Part shown: piece after piece, positions 25,740 through 34,831 of the stretch | Position numbering within the stretch: position 1 is the first letter of the stretch | How the letters are laid out: each line of letters begins with the position of its first letter | Assembly: GCF_004340685.1 (NCBI RefSeq) | Contig: NZ_SLUN01000006.1 | Coordinates: forward strand, 62,001 to 126,000 | Reading direction: 5' to 3' | DNA: 64,000 nt | Source: Hydrogenispora ethanolica | GTDB taxonomy: Bacteria > Bacillota > UBA4882 > UBA8346 | Translations under genes and position numbers: made by a program | Notes under the pieces: model-generated | What the model was told of the DNA's origin: nothing | Database searches by the model: none | What the model saw: only the letters and a program-made list of their open reading frames with translations

Positions 25740-26132
25740 ATGAATCGAAGGTTCAGTACCCAGAAAAAAATGATTGAAGAAGCCCTCCGGATGCTCGATC
25801 ATCCGACCGCTGCAGAGGTGTATGAGGAGATCTGGAAGGCGTATCCCCAAATCAGCCTGGGTACCATCTACCGCAATCTGAACACCATGGCAAGCGAAGG
25901 GGAGATCATGCGGTTGTCCTTTTCGGGTTCTCCCGATCGCTTCGACCCAAACGCCGCTGAACATTATCACATCGTCTGCACCCGCTGCGGCCGGATTCTT
26001 GATACGGACGACAGTATCCCGCAGGAACTCCTCAATCAGCTGGACCAAGCGGTTGAAAGCTCCACGGGTGTCGAGGTGGAAGGACGGACCATGCTTTTTT
26101 ACGGAATCTGTCCCGCTTGCAAAAAGAATTAG
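25740..26132 (+). CDS. Fur-family peroxide regulator (PerR-like)
   Basis: 130 residues from ATG 25740. The winged helix contains HPTAAEVYEEIWKAYPQISLGTIYRNLN (residues 20-47). The metal site region is FDPNAAEHYHIVCTRCGRI (about residues 67-85), and a second CxxC (CPACKKN) closes the zinc site. The first metal-binding segment and the ahpCF neighbours indicate PerR rather than Fur or Zur. An operator and promoter lie directly upstream, so it likely represses itself and perhaps the ahp genes 70 bp downstream. Confidence 0.87.
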   Translation: MNRRFSTQKKMIEEALRMLDHPTAAEVYEEIWKAYPQISLGTIYRNLNTMASEGEIMRLSFSGSPDRFDPNAAEHYHIVCTRCGRILDTDDSIPQELLNQLDQAVESSTGVEVEGRTMLFYGICPACKKN

Positions 26133-26204
26133 CAGTACCAACCGGGATTTCTTGCAGCGCTTTGCTGCCGGAACACGAAAAAAACAATAAAGGAGGCATT
26201 CTCA

Positions 26205-26768
26205 ATGTCATTAATCGGAAAAGAAGTAAGTGATTTTAAAGCACAGGCCTTTGTGGGCGGTCAGTTCAAAGAGGTGACCAAAGCGGATCTGCTTGGAAAG
26301 TGGTCGGTGTTCGTATTCTACCCCGCGGACTTCACGTTCGTATGCCCGACCGAACTGGGCGATTTGGCCGATCATTATGCGGAATTCAAAGAGATTGGCT
26401 GCGAGGTCTATTCGGTGTCCACTGATACTCATTTTGTGCATAAGGCGTGGCATGACGCTTCGGATACCATTAAAAAGATTACGTATCCGATGCTCGCCGA
26501 CCCGACCGCCAAAATCGCGCAGGATTTTGAGGTTTACATCGAGGACGCGGGCCTGGCGCTCCGGGGCAGCTTTGTCATCAACCCCGAGGGGAAGATCGTA
26601 TCGTATGAGGTCAATGACACCAGCATCGGCCGGGAAGCGGCTGAACTACTGCGCAAGGTCCAGGCAGCCCAGTTCGTCGCCGCGCATGGCGATCAGGTAT
26701 GCCCGGCGAAGTGGCGGCCCGGAGCCCAAACCCTTAAACCCAGCCTTGATCTGGTCGGAAAAATTTAA
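26205..26768 (+). CDS. ahpC: Alkyl hydroperoxide reductase, peroxiredoxin subunit
   Basis: 187 residues, the standard AhpC length; AAAGGAGG precedes ATG 26205. Peroxidatic C47 lies in FTFVCPTELGDL and resolving C166 in GDQVCPAKWRPG, the two-cysteine pair of typical 2-Cys peroxiredoxins. It reduces H2O2 and organic peroxides in the cytoplasm, using electrons from the reductase encoded 8 bp downstream. Confidence 0.95.
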   Translation: MSLIGKEVSDFKAQAFVGGQFKEVTKADLLGKWSVFVFYPADFTFVCPTELGDLADHYAEFKEIGCEVYSVSTDTHFVHKAWHDASDTIKKITYPMLADPTAKIAQDFEVYIEDAGLALRGSFVINPEGKIVSYEVNDTSIGREAAELLRKVQAAQFVAAHGDQVCPAKWRPGAQTLKPSLDLVGKI

Positions 26769-26776
26769 AGTTCGCG

Positions 26777-28399
26777 ATGAAGAACCTTTATGATCTGATT
26801 ATCATCGGCGCCGGCAGCGCCGGAATGACCGCCGGAATCTACGCCGGCCGCTCCAAGCTGAAAACGCTCGTTTTGGATAAGGAACCAGTCGGCGGACAAA
26901 TCAAAATCACGTCGGAAGTTGTGAATTATCCGGGTATTCTCCGGACTTCCGGCGCGGAACTGGCCCAGACGATGCGCAAACAGGCGGAGAGCTTCGGTGT
27001 GGAGTTTCTGAACGCGACGGTGCTGTCGGTGGATCTTTCCCAGGACATCAAAAAGCTGATAACCTCCGCGGGAGAGTTTGAAGCGCTGGGGGTGATCGTC
27101 GCCACCGGTTCGAAACCGCGCACGTTAGGTTTCGAAGGCGAGGAAGCGTTCCACGGGCGTGGCATCGGCTACTGCGCCACCTGCGACGGCGAGTTTTTCG
27201 CAGGCATGGATGTTTTCGTCATCGGCGCGGGCTTCGCGGCGGCGGAGGAAGCGATTTACCTGACGCGGTATGCCAGAAAGGTGACGATCATCGCCCGGGA
27301 GCCGGAATTTACCTGCTCTAAAACCATTGCCGACAAAGTGCTGGCGCACCCCAAGATCGAGGTGAAATTCAATACCGAGATTCTGGAGGTGGGAGGCGAA
27401 AAGGTTCTCCAATACGCCAGATTCGTCAACAATCAGACCGGGGAAACCTGGCGCTACGATGTGGCGGAGGGCGACCCGACGTTCGGCGTGTTCGTATTCG
27501 TCGGATACATCCCGCAGAGCGTCGAATATGCCGGACAACTGGAGCTCGACCCATCCGGCTATATTCTGACGGATGAGAATTTGAAAACAAACGTCGATGG
27601 CGTTTATGCCGCGGGAGACATTCGTCCCAAGACCCTTCGCCAGCTTGTCACGGCGGTTTCGGACGGCGCGCTTGCAGCCACGGCGCTTGAGAAATATATC
27701 GCGGAAAAAAAGGAACAGCTTGGTATCGGCCGCGAGGCGGAGTCCGCCTTCGAACCGCCGGCGGGACCTTTTTTCGACGAAGAACTCAAGAACCAACTGA
27801 CGCAGATTTTCGCGCGTTTTCAAAACCCCATCGGCTTGGTCGCCTTTTTGGACGAAGCCAGCGATTGGGGCGATGAACTGAAAGGGTTCCTGGCGGACTT
27901 TGCGGCACTCACCGACCGGGTCCGGGTGGAGATCCTGAATAAAGGGGAAAACCCGGAGCTGGAAAAGGCGGTTCATGCCACGATCTTTCCGACCTTTGCC
28001 ATCCTCGACCGGGACGGAAAATACACCGGGGTTCAGTTTCACGGGATTCCCGGCGGCCATGAGATCAACTCCTTCATCCTGGCGCTTTATAACGCCGCCG
28101 GACCCGGGCAGGCGATCGGCGAAGATATTTTGGCCGGAATCCGGTCGGTGGCGAAACCCGTCAATCTCAAGATCGGCGTTTCCCTCTCCTGCACGCTCTG
28201 CCCGGACGTGGTGGCCGCCGCGCAGCTGATGGCATTGAAAAATCCTCTGATTGAGGCGGAAATGATCGACATCGCCCGATTCCCGGAATTTAAGCAGCAA
28301 TATTCCATCCTGAGCGTTCCGGCCATCGTGGTGAACGACACCCGGCTCCTGTTCGGCAAAAAGAGCCTGGAAGAGCTGCTGCAGATCGCCAGTACTTGA
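26777..28399 (+). CDS. AhpF-like reductase with swapped domains (TrxR first)
   Basis: 540 residues from ATG 26777, 8 bp after ahpC. The N-terminal 310 residues are a thioredoxin-reductase module: FAD motif IIIGAGSAGMTAGIYAGRS, redox CATC (C133/C136), a second dinucleotide motif VIGAGFAAAEEA, and GVYAAGDIR. The last 210 or so residues are two thioredoxin folds like the AhpF N-terminus, with redox CTLC (C472/C475). Canonical AhpF has these folds first, so the order is reversed. Function as NAD(P)H-dependent AhpC reductase is inferred from ahpC linkage. Confidence 0.85.
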   Translation: MKNLYDLIIIGAGSAGMTAGIYAGRSKLKTLVLDKEPVGGQIKITSEVVNYPGILRTSGAELAQTMRKQAESFGVEFLNATVLSVDLSQDIKKLITSAGEFEALGVIVATGSKPRTLGFEGEEAFHGRGIGYCATCDGEFFAGMDVFVIGAGFAAAEEAIYLTRYARKVTIIAREPEFTCSKTIADKVLAHPKIEVKFNTEILEVGGEKVLQYARFVNNQTGETWRYDVAEGDPTFGVFVFVGYIPQSVEYAGQLELDPSGYILTDENLKTNVDGVYAAGDIRPKTLRQLVTAVSDGALAATALEKYIAEKKEQLGIGREAESAFEPPAGPFFDEELKNQLTQIFARFQNPIGLVAFLDEASDWGDELKGFLADFAALTDRVRVEILNKGENPELEKAVHATIFPTFAILDRDGKYTGVQFHGIPGGHEINSFILALYNAAGPGQAIGEDILAGIRSVAKPVNLKIGVSLSCTLCPDVVAAAQLMALKNPLIEAEMIDIARFPEFKQQYSILSVPAIVVNDTRLLFGKKSLEELLQIAST

Positions 28400-28423
28400 T
28401 GGTTTTGGTTCATCCTTTTGCGG

Positions 28424-28459
28424 GCTCCACCGGTCATTGATAGATCGGTGGAGCTTTTT
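28424..28459 (+). terminator. Terminator of the peroxide operon
   Basis: GCTCCACCG pairs with CGGTGGAGC across 13 nt, then TTTTT. It lies 25 bp after the reductase stop. 28460-28642 shows no gene. Confidence 0.85.
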
Positions 28460-28642
28460 GCATGTGTCCGGGAGGTGAGCGCCGGAGGCGCCAAGCCGTA
28501 CGGCCTGATAGAGAGAACCCTTGACCAAAAGCGGGCGGGTTCGCGCTACGAGGTGGAAACCGAAGCGGCCCACTGCAAAATCCTGTCCCGAATCCCCTAA
28601 TCCCGGCAATCCGCGCCATCCGGTTTGCTGTCGAAAATCCCC

Positions 28643-28978
28643 GCTCTGTCGCAGATGATGAATGTTTCATGATTCCCGATCACCTTCCCGGGGGAAATAT
28701 CGCTATTTTGTAGTGAAAAGAACCGTGGCGGTAACCGCCGGAGATGCTTTTCCAACCCAAAATTCATCTTCTGTCGCAAAACGAACTACGGCGATGATTG
28801 CCGTAGTTCGTTTTGTAGCAGAATATTGATGTTTGATTACGGAATGATCTCCGGCAACCACTGCCGGAGTTGTTTCTGTCCCGGAATGAACTGCGGCGCT
28901 GACCGCCACAGTCGATTCGCGAACAAAATCGACGATGGCAATCGTCGCTGGGGTTGTTTTGGGAAAACAAAAAAGAAC
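28643..28978. repeat. 21-bp-period intergenic array A
   Basis: Sixteen consecutive 21-bp units without slippage. Two alternating types are visible: one starting GGC with an internal GCC (28727, 28790, 28853, 28895, 28937) that makes a small hairpin, and one starting TTTTGT/TTCTGT (28706, 28769, 28811, 28874). A strong case is the pair at 28779-28814, with AAAACGAACTACGGC complementary to GCCGTAGTTCGTTTT. Since 21 is divisible by three, long frames stay open on both strands and give heptad-repeat text; coding is doubtful. 28979-29354 shows nothing further. Confidence 0.75.
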
Positions 28979-29354
28979 CGCCGGTTTCGATTCAGGTTGT
29001 CTCAAAACGCCAAGCGAACCCGGAGTTTTATTGATGGAGGCGATGGGTCCCGAATTCAATGAAACGGGATGCTTTTTGGGGCATTTTATCATCTCTGGAC
29101 ATTCATTTTTATCTATCGAAGAAACGTATGTCCGGCAAGGGCTTCCTGTTGCAATCCAATAGTCATGTAGAAGATTGGCGCTTATCTCCAATCTTTTATT
29201 CTAATGATCCGGCTTGCTCTGATTGTTATAAACCGTCGTTCGTGTATCTTGACAATGTGCAATTGATGTTAGATAACTTGCGACGAATCGCTGGGTTTTT
29301 GGCTTTTAATGTCAGCTAGTTGTAATTTATATTGGATATTTTGTGAAAAAGCGG

Positions 29355-29382
29355 TTGACATTTAGTTAAAATGGTATATAGT
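29355..29382 (+). promoter_or_regulatory. Promoter of the YheO-like regulator gene
   Basis: TTGACA, a 16-bp spacer, then TATAGT. Its position rules out the upstream ATG at 29371 as the start, since that codon lies inside the promoter. Confidence 0.65.
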
Positions 29383-29448
29383 ATAAGTAGAAACAAAAAA
29401 ATATTTTTTTTACATGAAAAAAAGTTTGCTAAAGAAGGATGTGATGCT

Positions 29449-30123
29449 TTGGAACGAATCGCAGATGAGATGGATCTCTTGACAGCCATCGTAAAAGCAA
29501 TCGTCGCGCAATGGGGAGAAAAATGCGAAGTTGTACTGCATGATTGGTCGGCGGGATATGACAAGACCATTGTCGCAATTGAAGGGAATGTCACAGGCAG
29601 AAAAGTCGGGGATTGCGGTAGCAATTTGGGTCTCGAGGTCATGCGCGGAACGGTGGAGAACGGCGATATTTACAATTACATCACCCAGACCAAAGACGGG
29701 AAAATTCTTCGCTCATCCACAGTATATATCAAAAACAAAGAAAATAAGCCTATCGGGGCACTGTGCATGAATTTTGATATCTCGGACATCATCGCCGCCA
29801 AAAAAACCATGGAATCCTTGACGATGACTTACGGTGCCACCTCGGAGTATTTTGCTACCGACGTAAACGATCTTTTGGATTTTTTGATTCAAGAAAGCAT
29901 CAAGCTGGTTGGAAAACCGGTATCGTACATGACCAAGGAAGATAAGCTGAAAGCTCTGGATTATCTCGACGAAAAAGGAGCGTTTCTGATTACCAAGTCA
30001 GGCAATAAGATCTGTCAATTCTTCGATATTTCAAAGTATACGCTTTATAACTATTTGGATGAAATCAGGATTGCCAAGGAGAAAAAACCCGAGCCCACCG
30101 AGGCTGGGGAAAGGGTGGTTTGA
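29449..30123 (+). CDS. YheO/DauR-like transcription regulator (PAS_6 + HTH_22)
   Basis: About 224 residues from TTG 29449 (AAGAAGG 10 nt upstream); ATG 29470 is an alternative. The N-terminal PAS-like part reads EVVLHDWSAGYDKTIVAIEGNVTGRKVGD and later GALCMNFDIS. The C-terminal helix-turn-helix is LDYLDEKGAFLITKSGNKICQFFDISKYTLYNYLDEIR. This family includes DauR, a regulator of D-arginine use, and is frequent beside amino-acid and opine catabolic operons. It is 36 bp from the peptide-import operon and probably controls it. Confidence 0.85.
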   Translation: MERIADEMDLLTAIVKAIVAQWGEKCEVVLHDWSAGYDKTIVAIEGNVTGRKVGDCGSNLGLEVMRGTVENGDIYNYITQTKDGKILRSSTVYIKNKENKPIGALCMNFDISDIIAAKKTMESLTMTYGATSEYFATDVNDLLDFLIQESIKLVGKPVSYMTKEDKLKALDYLDEKGAFLITKSGNKICQFFDISKYTLYNYLDEIRIAKEKKPEPTEAGERVV

Positions 30124-30159
30124 CCATCCCATAAAACTAAATTTAAGGAGGAAAATGAA

Positions 30160-31668
30160 ATGAAACAAAAACGAATCTGTTTCGTGCTGGCATTGGCGTT
30201 CATCGTCGTAATGCTCGCGGGCTATGGCGTCAATTCCTTAGCCGCATCCAAGAAGAACACGCTGGTCGTCGCCCAAACTATTGATGCCTCTACCCTTGAT
30301 CCGCAAAAGCAAGGTAAAATGCCGGACATGAATATTTTAATCAACATATTTGACACCCTGGTAACCAGAGATGCCAAGGGACGGCTCGCTCCGGCGCTGG
30401 CTACCGAATGGAAAGCTATCAATAATGTTACATGGCAGTTTAAGCTCCGCAAGGGAGTAAAGTTCCATGACGGAGAAGAATTTGATGCCGCGGCCGTAAA
30501 GTTCTCGATCGACCGTTTGCTTGATCCGAAAACAGTTTCTCCCATTGCCGAATTGCGGAATGTTAAAGAAACAGTGGTCGTTGATAAGTATACTGTCAAT
30601 ATTGTGACGAATGAACCCGATCCCATCCTCCCCAACAAAACCGTCCTTTTTGGCGGAGTCATTATGCCCCCGAAATATGTAAAGGAAAAGGGGGATGACT
30701 TTGTCGCCAAGAATCCGGTGGGCACCGGGCCGTACAAATTTGTCTCCTGGCAGAAAGATCATCAAGTGGTAATGGAAGCCAATAAGGATTATTGGCGAGG
30801 CGCTCCTAAGTTCGACCGCTTAATCTTTAAAACGATTCCGAGTATGGCGGATACAGTGGCAGCCTTAAAAGCGGGCGAGGTTGATTTTGTAATCGGATTG
30901 ACGGCCGATGCCGCCAATAGTTTGGCAAATGACAATAATATCAAGATTTTATCCGCGCCGTGGATTCGCACTTACTATGTCAGCCTTAATGCGACAGTGA
31001 AGCCTTTAAATGATCCGCGGGTCCGGCAGGCATTGAACTATGCTGTGAATACGCAGGGAATCATCAAAAATATCCTGGGTGGAAAAGCCAAAAGAGTTGC
31101 GACCCTGGTTCCCAGTCAGAATTTTGGCTATGACGCATCGGTAAAACCCTATCCCTATAGCCCTGCCAAAGCCAAGAAACTTTTAGCTCAAGCGGGATAT
31201 CCCAATGGATTCACGGTAACTTTTGACGCGGATAACTTATTTTTAACGGAGATCCAAGCCATTGCAGCCCAACTTGAACAGGTCGGCGTCAAGGTGAAAC
31301 TGAACGTTATGGATAATAAAACGATGGTCTCCAAGATGCAAGCGAAAACAGTATCCGAAATGTACTTTATCGGTAACACGGGCTGGACTCTTGACGCAAT
31401 GTCCAATTTTCAGTCCTATGTTAAGAGTGATCGCAGGTATGCCCGGCTGAAAAACTCCAAACTTGATGAATTGGTGGATGTTGAGGAAACCACGATTGAT
31501 CCTGCCAAGCGAAAAGCGGCGATGGCGGAGATCCAAAAAATCCTCAAGGACGAAGCCTATTTCATCTATCTCTGGCAACTGGATAACATCTGCGCCATGA
31601 ATTCAAAAATCAGTTATACACCCAATGTGCTGGGAGTTCTTTGGATGTTCCCGGCAAAGAATAAATAA
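30160..31668 (+). CDS. Dipeptide/oligopeptide ABC importer binding protein (DppA type)
   Basis: 502 residues; AAGGAGG precedes ATG 30160. A signal peptide is visible (basic start, then FVLALAFIVVMLAGYGVNSLAA). It is a family 5 solute-binding protein: TLDPQKQGKMPDMNILINIFDTL, LRKGVKFHDGEEFDAAAVKFSI and the late PAKRKAAMAEIQKIL. No lipobox cysteine is seen, so it may be anchored by an uncleaved segment or released. It delivers peptide-like substrates to the DppBC channel encoded downstream. Confidence 0.92.
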   Translation: MKQKRICFVLALAFIVVMLAGYGVNSLAASKKNTLVVAQTIDASTLDPQKQGKMPDMNILINIFDTLVTRDAKGRLAPALATEWKAINNVTWQFKLRKGVKFHDGEEFDAAAVKFSIDRLLDPKTVSPIAELRNVKETVVVDKYTVNIVTNEPDPILPNKTVLFGGVIMPPKYVKEKGDDFVAKNPVGTGPYKFVSWQKDHQVVMEANKDYWRGAPKFDRLIFKTIPSMADTVAALKAGEVDFVIGLTADAANSLANDNNIKILSAPWIRTYYVSLNATVKPLNDPRVRQALNYAVNTQGIIKNILGGKAKRVATLVPSQNFGYDASVKPYPYSPAKAKKLLAQAGYPNGFTVTFDADNLFLTEIQAIAAQLEQVGVKVKLNVMDNKTMVSKMQAKTVSEMYFIGNTGWTLDAMSNFQSYVKSDRRYARLKNSKLDELVDVEETTIDPAKRKAAMAEIQKILKDEAYFIYLWQLDNICAMNSKISYTPNVLGVLWMFPAKNK

Positions 31669-31689
31669 GATATTTTGTAAACGTTCGCA

Positions 31690-31728
31690 TATTGAAGAGG
31701 AGTTGAGGATTCATACTCCTCTTCAATA
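31690..31728 (+). terminator. 14-bp hairpin after the DppA-type gene
   Basis: TATTGAAGAGGAGT and ACTCCTCTTCAATA pair perfectly across 11 nt, with TATACGG after. Placed between the binding-protein gene and the rest of the operon, it probably lowers read-through or protects the upstream mRNA. Confidence 0.65.
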
Positions 31729-31741
31729 TATACGGCATTGA

Positions 31742-32944
31742 TTGGGGGAGGGCTTACTCATCATTACGATTCGCGACGTGAGAGCGATCTGCACTGCTCC
31801 GGCCGGTACTAATTTAGTGGTGGTGAAGGTTGAAACCGATGAGCCGGAGTTGTACGGGCTGGGTTGTGCAACGTTTACCTATCGCCATCTAGCGGTAAGC
31901 TGCGTGGTAGAAGAGTATCTTAAGCCGCTGCTGGTCGGACGCGGCGTGGCAGATATTGAAGATCTTTGGCATCTAATGAATTGCAATGCTTATTGGCGCA
32001 ATGGACCGATTGGCAATAATGCCATTTCAGGGGTTGATATGGCGCTTTGGGATATCAAAGGCAAGCTGGCCAAGATGCCGGTATATAGCTTGCTTGGCGG
32101 TAAAGCGCGCCAAGCGGTTATGGCTTATGTTCATGTTTACGGGGAAACCCTGCCGGAGATCGTCGACAACATCTTGCAAGGTTTGGCCGAAGGAATCCGC
32201 TGTTTTCGAATCCATTGGGGCAACACCAGTAAATTGTATGAAAGCGCCGGGAAATTGGCGGGCGTTTACTTTGATCCTGATTTTTACATGCGCCAAACTC
32301 TGGAGCTGTTTTCCTATGTAAGAGATAAAGTCGGTTATGAGGTGAAGCTTTGCCATGATGTCCACGAGCGGCTCGCTCCCATTGAGGCAATTCGATTTGC
32401 CAAAGAACTGGAACCGTTCCGCTTGTTCTTTCTTGAAGACGCGTTGTCTCCGGAGCAGAGCGAATGGTATGGCGTGATGCGGCAGCAGACTACGACGCCG
32501 ATTGCCATTGGGGAGCTGTTCAACAATCCGAAAGAATGGACTCAGCTGATCACCAGTAGAAGCATTGATTTCATCAGAGCTCATCCGAGCCAGCTGGGAG
32601 GAGTGACTCCAACCCGAAAACTGGCAATTTTGGCCGAACAATTCGGAGTCCGAACGGCTTGGCACGGACCGGAGGATATATCGCCGGTGGGACATGCCGC
32701 CAATATCCATCTCGATCTGGCTTCTCATAATTTTGGGATTCAAGAATGGCGCGGAATCGATGCTGCGGTTGCCGAGGTTTTTCCCGGCAGTCCCACCCTG
32801 CGGGACGGTTGTCTACAATTGAATGAGCAGCCGGGATGGGGAGTGGACATCGACGAGCGGCATGCCAAGAAATTCCCCTGTACCCATTCAACTACGCTCT
32901 GGACCCAAAAGCGTATTTTGGATGGCACCCTTATTTATCCGTGA
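31742..32944 (+). CDS. Enolase-superfamily dehydratase (ManD/RspA-like)
   Basis: About 395-400 residues. The N-terminal capping domain (LVVVKVETDEPELYGLGCATFTYR) and barrel are those of the ManD/RspA group: metal ligands in CHDVHERL, FFLEDAL and AIGELFN, then RAHPSQLGGVTPTRKLA and TAWHGPEDISPVGHAANIHLDLA. The group includes D-mannonate dehydratase and related sugar-acid dehydratases, some of low activity. TTG 31742 is the only standard start, but the best ribosome-binding site (GGGGGAGGG) lies after it, 7 nt before ATC-ATT codons, suggesting a non-standard start. In a peptide operon a different substrate is possible. Confidence 0.82.
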   Translation: MGEGLLIITIRDVRAICTAPAGTNLVVVKVETDEPELYGLGCATFTYRHLAVSCVVEEYLKPLLVGRGVADIEDLWHLMNCNAYWRNGPIGNNAISGVDMALWDIKGKLAKMPVYSLLGGKARQAVMAYVHVYGETLPEIVDNILQGLAEGIRCFRIHWGNTSKLYESAGKLAGVYFDPDFYMRQTLELFSYVRDKVGYEVKLCHDVHERLAPIEAIRFAKELEPFRLFFLEDALSPEQSEWYGVMRQQTTTPIAIGELFNNPKEWTQLITSRSIDFIRAHPSQLGGVTPTRKLAILAEQFGVRTAWHGPEDISPVGHAANIHLDLASHNFGIQEWRGIDAAVAEVFPGSPTLRDGCLQLNEQPGWGVDIDERHAKKFPCTHSTTLWTQKRILDGTLIYP

Positions 32945-33034
32945 AACGATGAATGGCAATCATTTTGATTCCCATCATGATGCCCTTGTTGATGTGGCGG
33001 TTTAAGCAATTCTTTTCAAATGGGAGAGAATAAG

Positions 33035-33952
33035 ATGCTCAAATACATTTTAAAAAGGCTGTTTTATGCCATATTCGTGCTGCTTGGCGTGGCAACGATC
33101 GTGTTTTTTTTAACCAGGATGACGGGTGATCCCGTGGCCATTATGCTTCCTCCCGATGCCGGGCAAGACCAAATCAGAGAACTTCGGGCCACATTGGGCT
33201 TGGATCAACCCTTAATTGTCCAATATTTGATTTACCTAAAGGATCTGTTGCATTTTGATTTTGGGCGATCCTTACGGTATTTTGAACCCGCCTCAAACCT
33301 ATTATTAGAGAAATTGCCGGCTACATTAAAATTAGCCGGAGCGGCCATGTTGATATCCCTATGTATTGCAATTCCAGCCGGAGTCCTTGCGGCTCTTAAA
33401 AAAGGTTCTGCCATCGACCAGGGGATCATGGTCATTGTAATGGCCGGTCAATCCATGCCGGTATTTTGGGTCGGTATTTTGCTGATTATGCTATTTTCGA
33501 TTCAACTCCGGTGGTTGCCCACCGGCGGGTACGGCGGGGTCCGGTACATCATCATGCCCGCAATCGCTTTAGGCTTTAATTTAATGACCCTCACCACCCG
33601 GTTGCTCCGGTCGTCGTTGATTGAGGTTATGGAGACCGATTATATTCGCACTGCCAGAGCAAAAGGGTTGAAATCCAAGGCAGTCATCATGAAGCATGCG
33701 CTTCGGAATAGCTTGTTGCCTGTAGTAACCGTGGTGGGATTGCAAATGGGAGCATTGCTGGGAGGATCGGTCGTGACGGAAACGGTGTTTGCCTGGCCGG
33801 GAGTCGGACAGATGCTGGTTCAGGCGATTCAATACCGCGATTTCCCTTTGGTCCAGGCGACCATTATTACGTTGGCCGGAGGATTCGTACTCATCAATTT
33901 GGTGGTCGACGTACTCTATGTGTTTATTGACCCGAGAATTCACTTAAAGTAA
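33035..33952 (+). CDS. Peptide ABC permease DppB type
   Basis: 305 residues from ATG 33035 (GGGAGAG upstream). It starts LKYILKRLFYAIFVLLGVATIVFFLTRMTGDPV, the standard DppB opening, has six membrane segments, and an EAA loop with RTARAKGLKSKAVIMKHALRNSLLPVV. It pairs with the DppC protein encoded 18 bp downstream. Confidence 0.95.
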   Translation: MLKYILKRLFYAIFVLLGVATIVFFLTRMTGDPVAIMLPPDAGQDQIRELRATLGLDQPLIVQYLIYLKDLLHFDFGRSLRYFEPASNLLLEKLPATLKLAGAAMLISLCIAIPAGVLAALKKGSAIDQGIMVIVMAGQSMPVFWVGILLIMLFSIQLRWLPTGGYGGVRYIIMPAIALGFNLMTLTTRLLRSSLIEVMETDYIRTARAKGLKSKAVIMKHALRNSLLPVVTVVGLQMGALLGGSVVTETVFAWPGVGQMLVQAIQYRDFPLVQATIITLAGGFVLINLVVDVLYVFIDPRIHLK

Positions 33953-33970
33953 GGGAGAGGTTGACGCGCG

Positions 33971-34819
33971 ATGGGCATCATCAAAAAAATCAGGAAATAT
34001 ATGGGGAGCTATATCGCATGGATAGCTTTGACCATTTTAGCGATATTTATCTTATTTTCATTGTTTGCCCCGCTATTAACGGCCTACAAGCCCAACGACC
34101 AGAACCTGATGGAACGTTTAAAGCCCCCGGCATGGGTGAACGGAGGAACGCTTCGTCACATTCTGGGTACTGATGAGCTTGGCAGGGATATCTATACCCG
34201 ACTGGTTTACGGCAGCCGGACCTCGATGTCGGTCGGCGTTTTGGCGGCCTTATTGTCGGGGGGAATCGGTATTACCTTAGGCCTCCTGTCGGGATATTTT
34301 CCCAAAGCCGATGGGGTTATCATGCGGGTTGCCGATATTCAACTGGCATTTCCATCGATCCTGTTGGCGCTCTCGATTGTCGCGGTGTTAGGCGGCGGTT
34401 TTATGAAGCTTATCCTGGTGTTGGGGATTACGGCCTGGGTGTCCTATGCGCGGGTTATCCGGTCGGAAGTATTGAGTATTAAAACCTCCGATTATATCCT
34501 GGCCGCCCAGACTGTCGGGGTCGGGGAAACCAGAATCATGGTCAAACATATCTTTCCCAATATCATTGCCCGGGCGGTAACGATTTCAACCTTTCAAGTG
34601 GCTACGGCCATTATTGCCGAATCGTCCCTAAGCTTCTTGGGGCTCGGGATTCCGCCCACCATCCCGACCTGGGGAAACATGCTTTACGCCGGGCAATTGT
34701 ATATGAATAGCGCCTGGTGGATCTCATTGTTCCCGGGGATCTGTATCATGCTGGTGGTGTTATCGATTAATCTGTTAGGAGACGTGCTCCGGGATTATCT
34801 TGCGCCAAAATCACGATGA
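33971..34819 (+). CDS. Peptide ABC permease DppC type
   Basis: 282 residues from ATG 33971, with GGGAGAGG about 13 nt upstream. The N-terminal segment WIALTILAIFILFSLFAPLL is followed by HILGTDELGRDIYTRLVYGSR, the DppC hallmark, then the EAA loop (AAQTVGVGETRIMVKHIFPN). It completes the peptide channel. Confidence 0.95.
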   Translation: MGIIKKIRKYMGSYIAWIALTILAIFILFSLFAPLLTAYKPNDQNLMERLKPPAWVNGGTLRHILGTDELGRDIYTRLVYGSRTSMSVGVLAALLSGGIGITLGLLSGYFPKADGVIMRVADIQLAFPSILLALSIVAVLGGGFMKLILVLGITAWVSYARVIRSEVLSIKTSDYILAAQTVGVGETRIMVKHIFPNIIARAVTISTFQVATAIIAESSLSFLGLGIPPTIPTWGNMLYAGQLYMNSAWWISLFPGICIMLVVLSINLLGDVLRDYLAPKSR

Positions 34820-34831
34820 GAGAGTGTGAAG

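Noticed and set aside
27125-28609. Minus-strand frame of 494 codons opposite the AhpF-like gene
   Set aside because: The plus strand carries an unmistakable reductase with redox and dinucleotide motifs; the antisense frame is composition-driven in GC-rich DNA.
28703-29191. Minus-strand frame of 162 codons with heptad-like text
   Set aside because: It is open because the underlying array has a 21-bp period, which preserves frame. No ribosome-binding site, and the DNA periodicity explains the peptide repeat.
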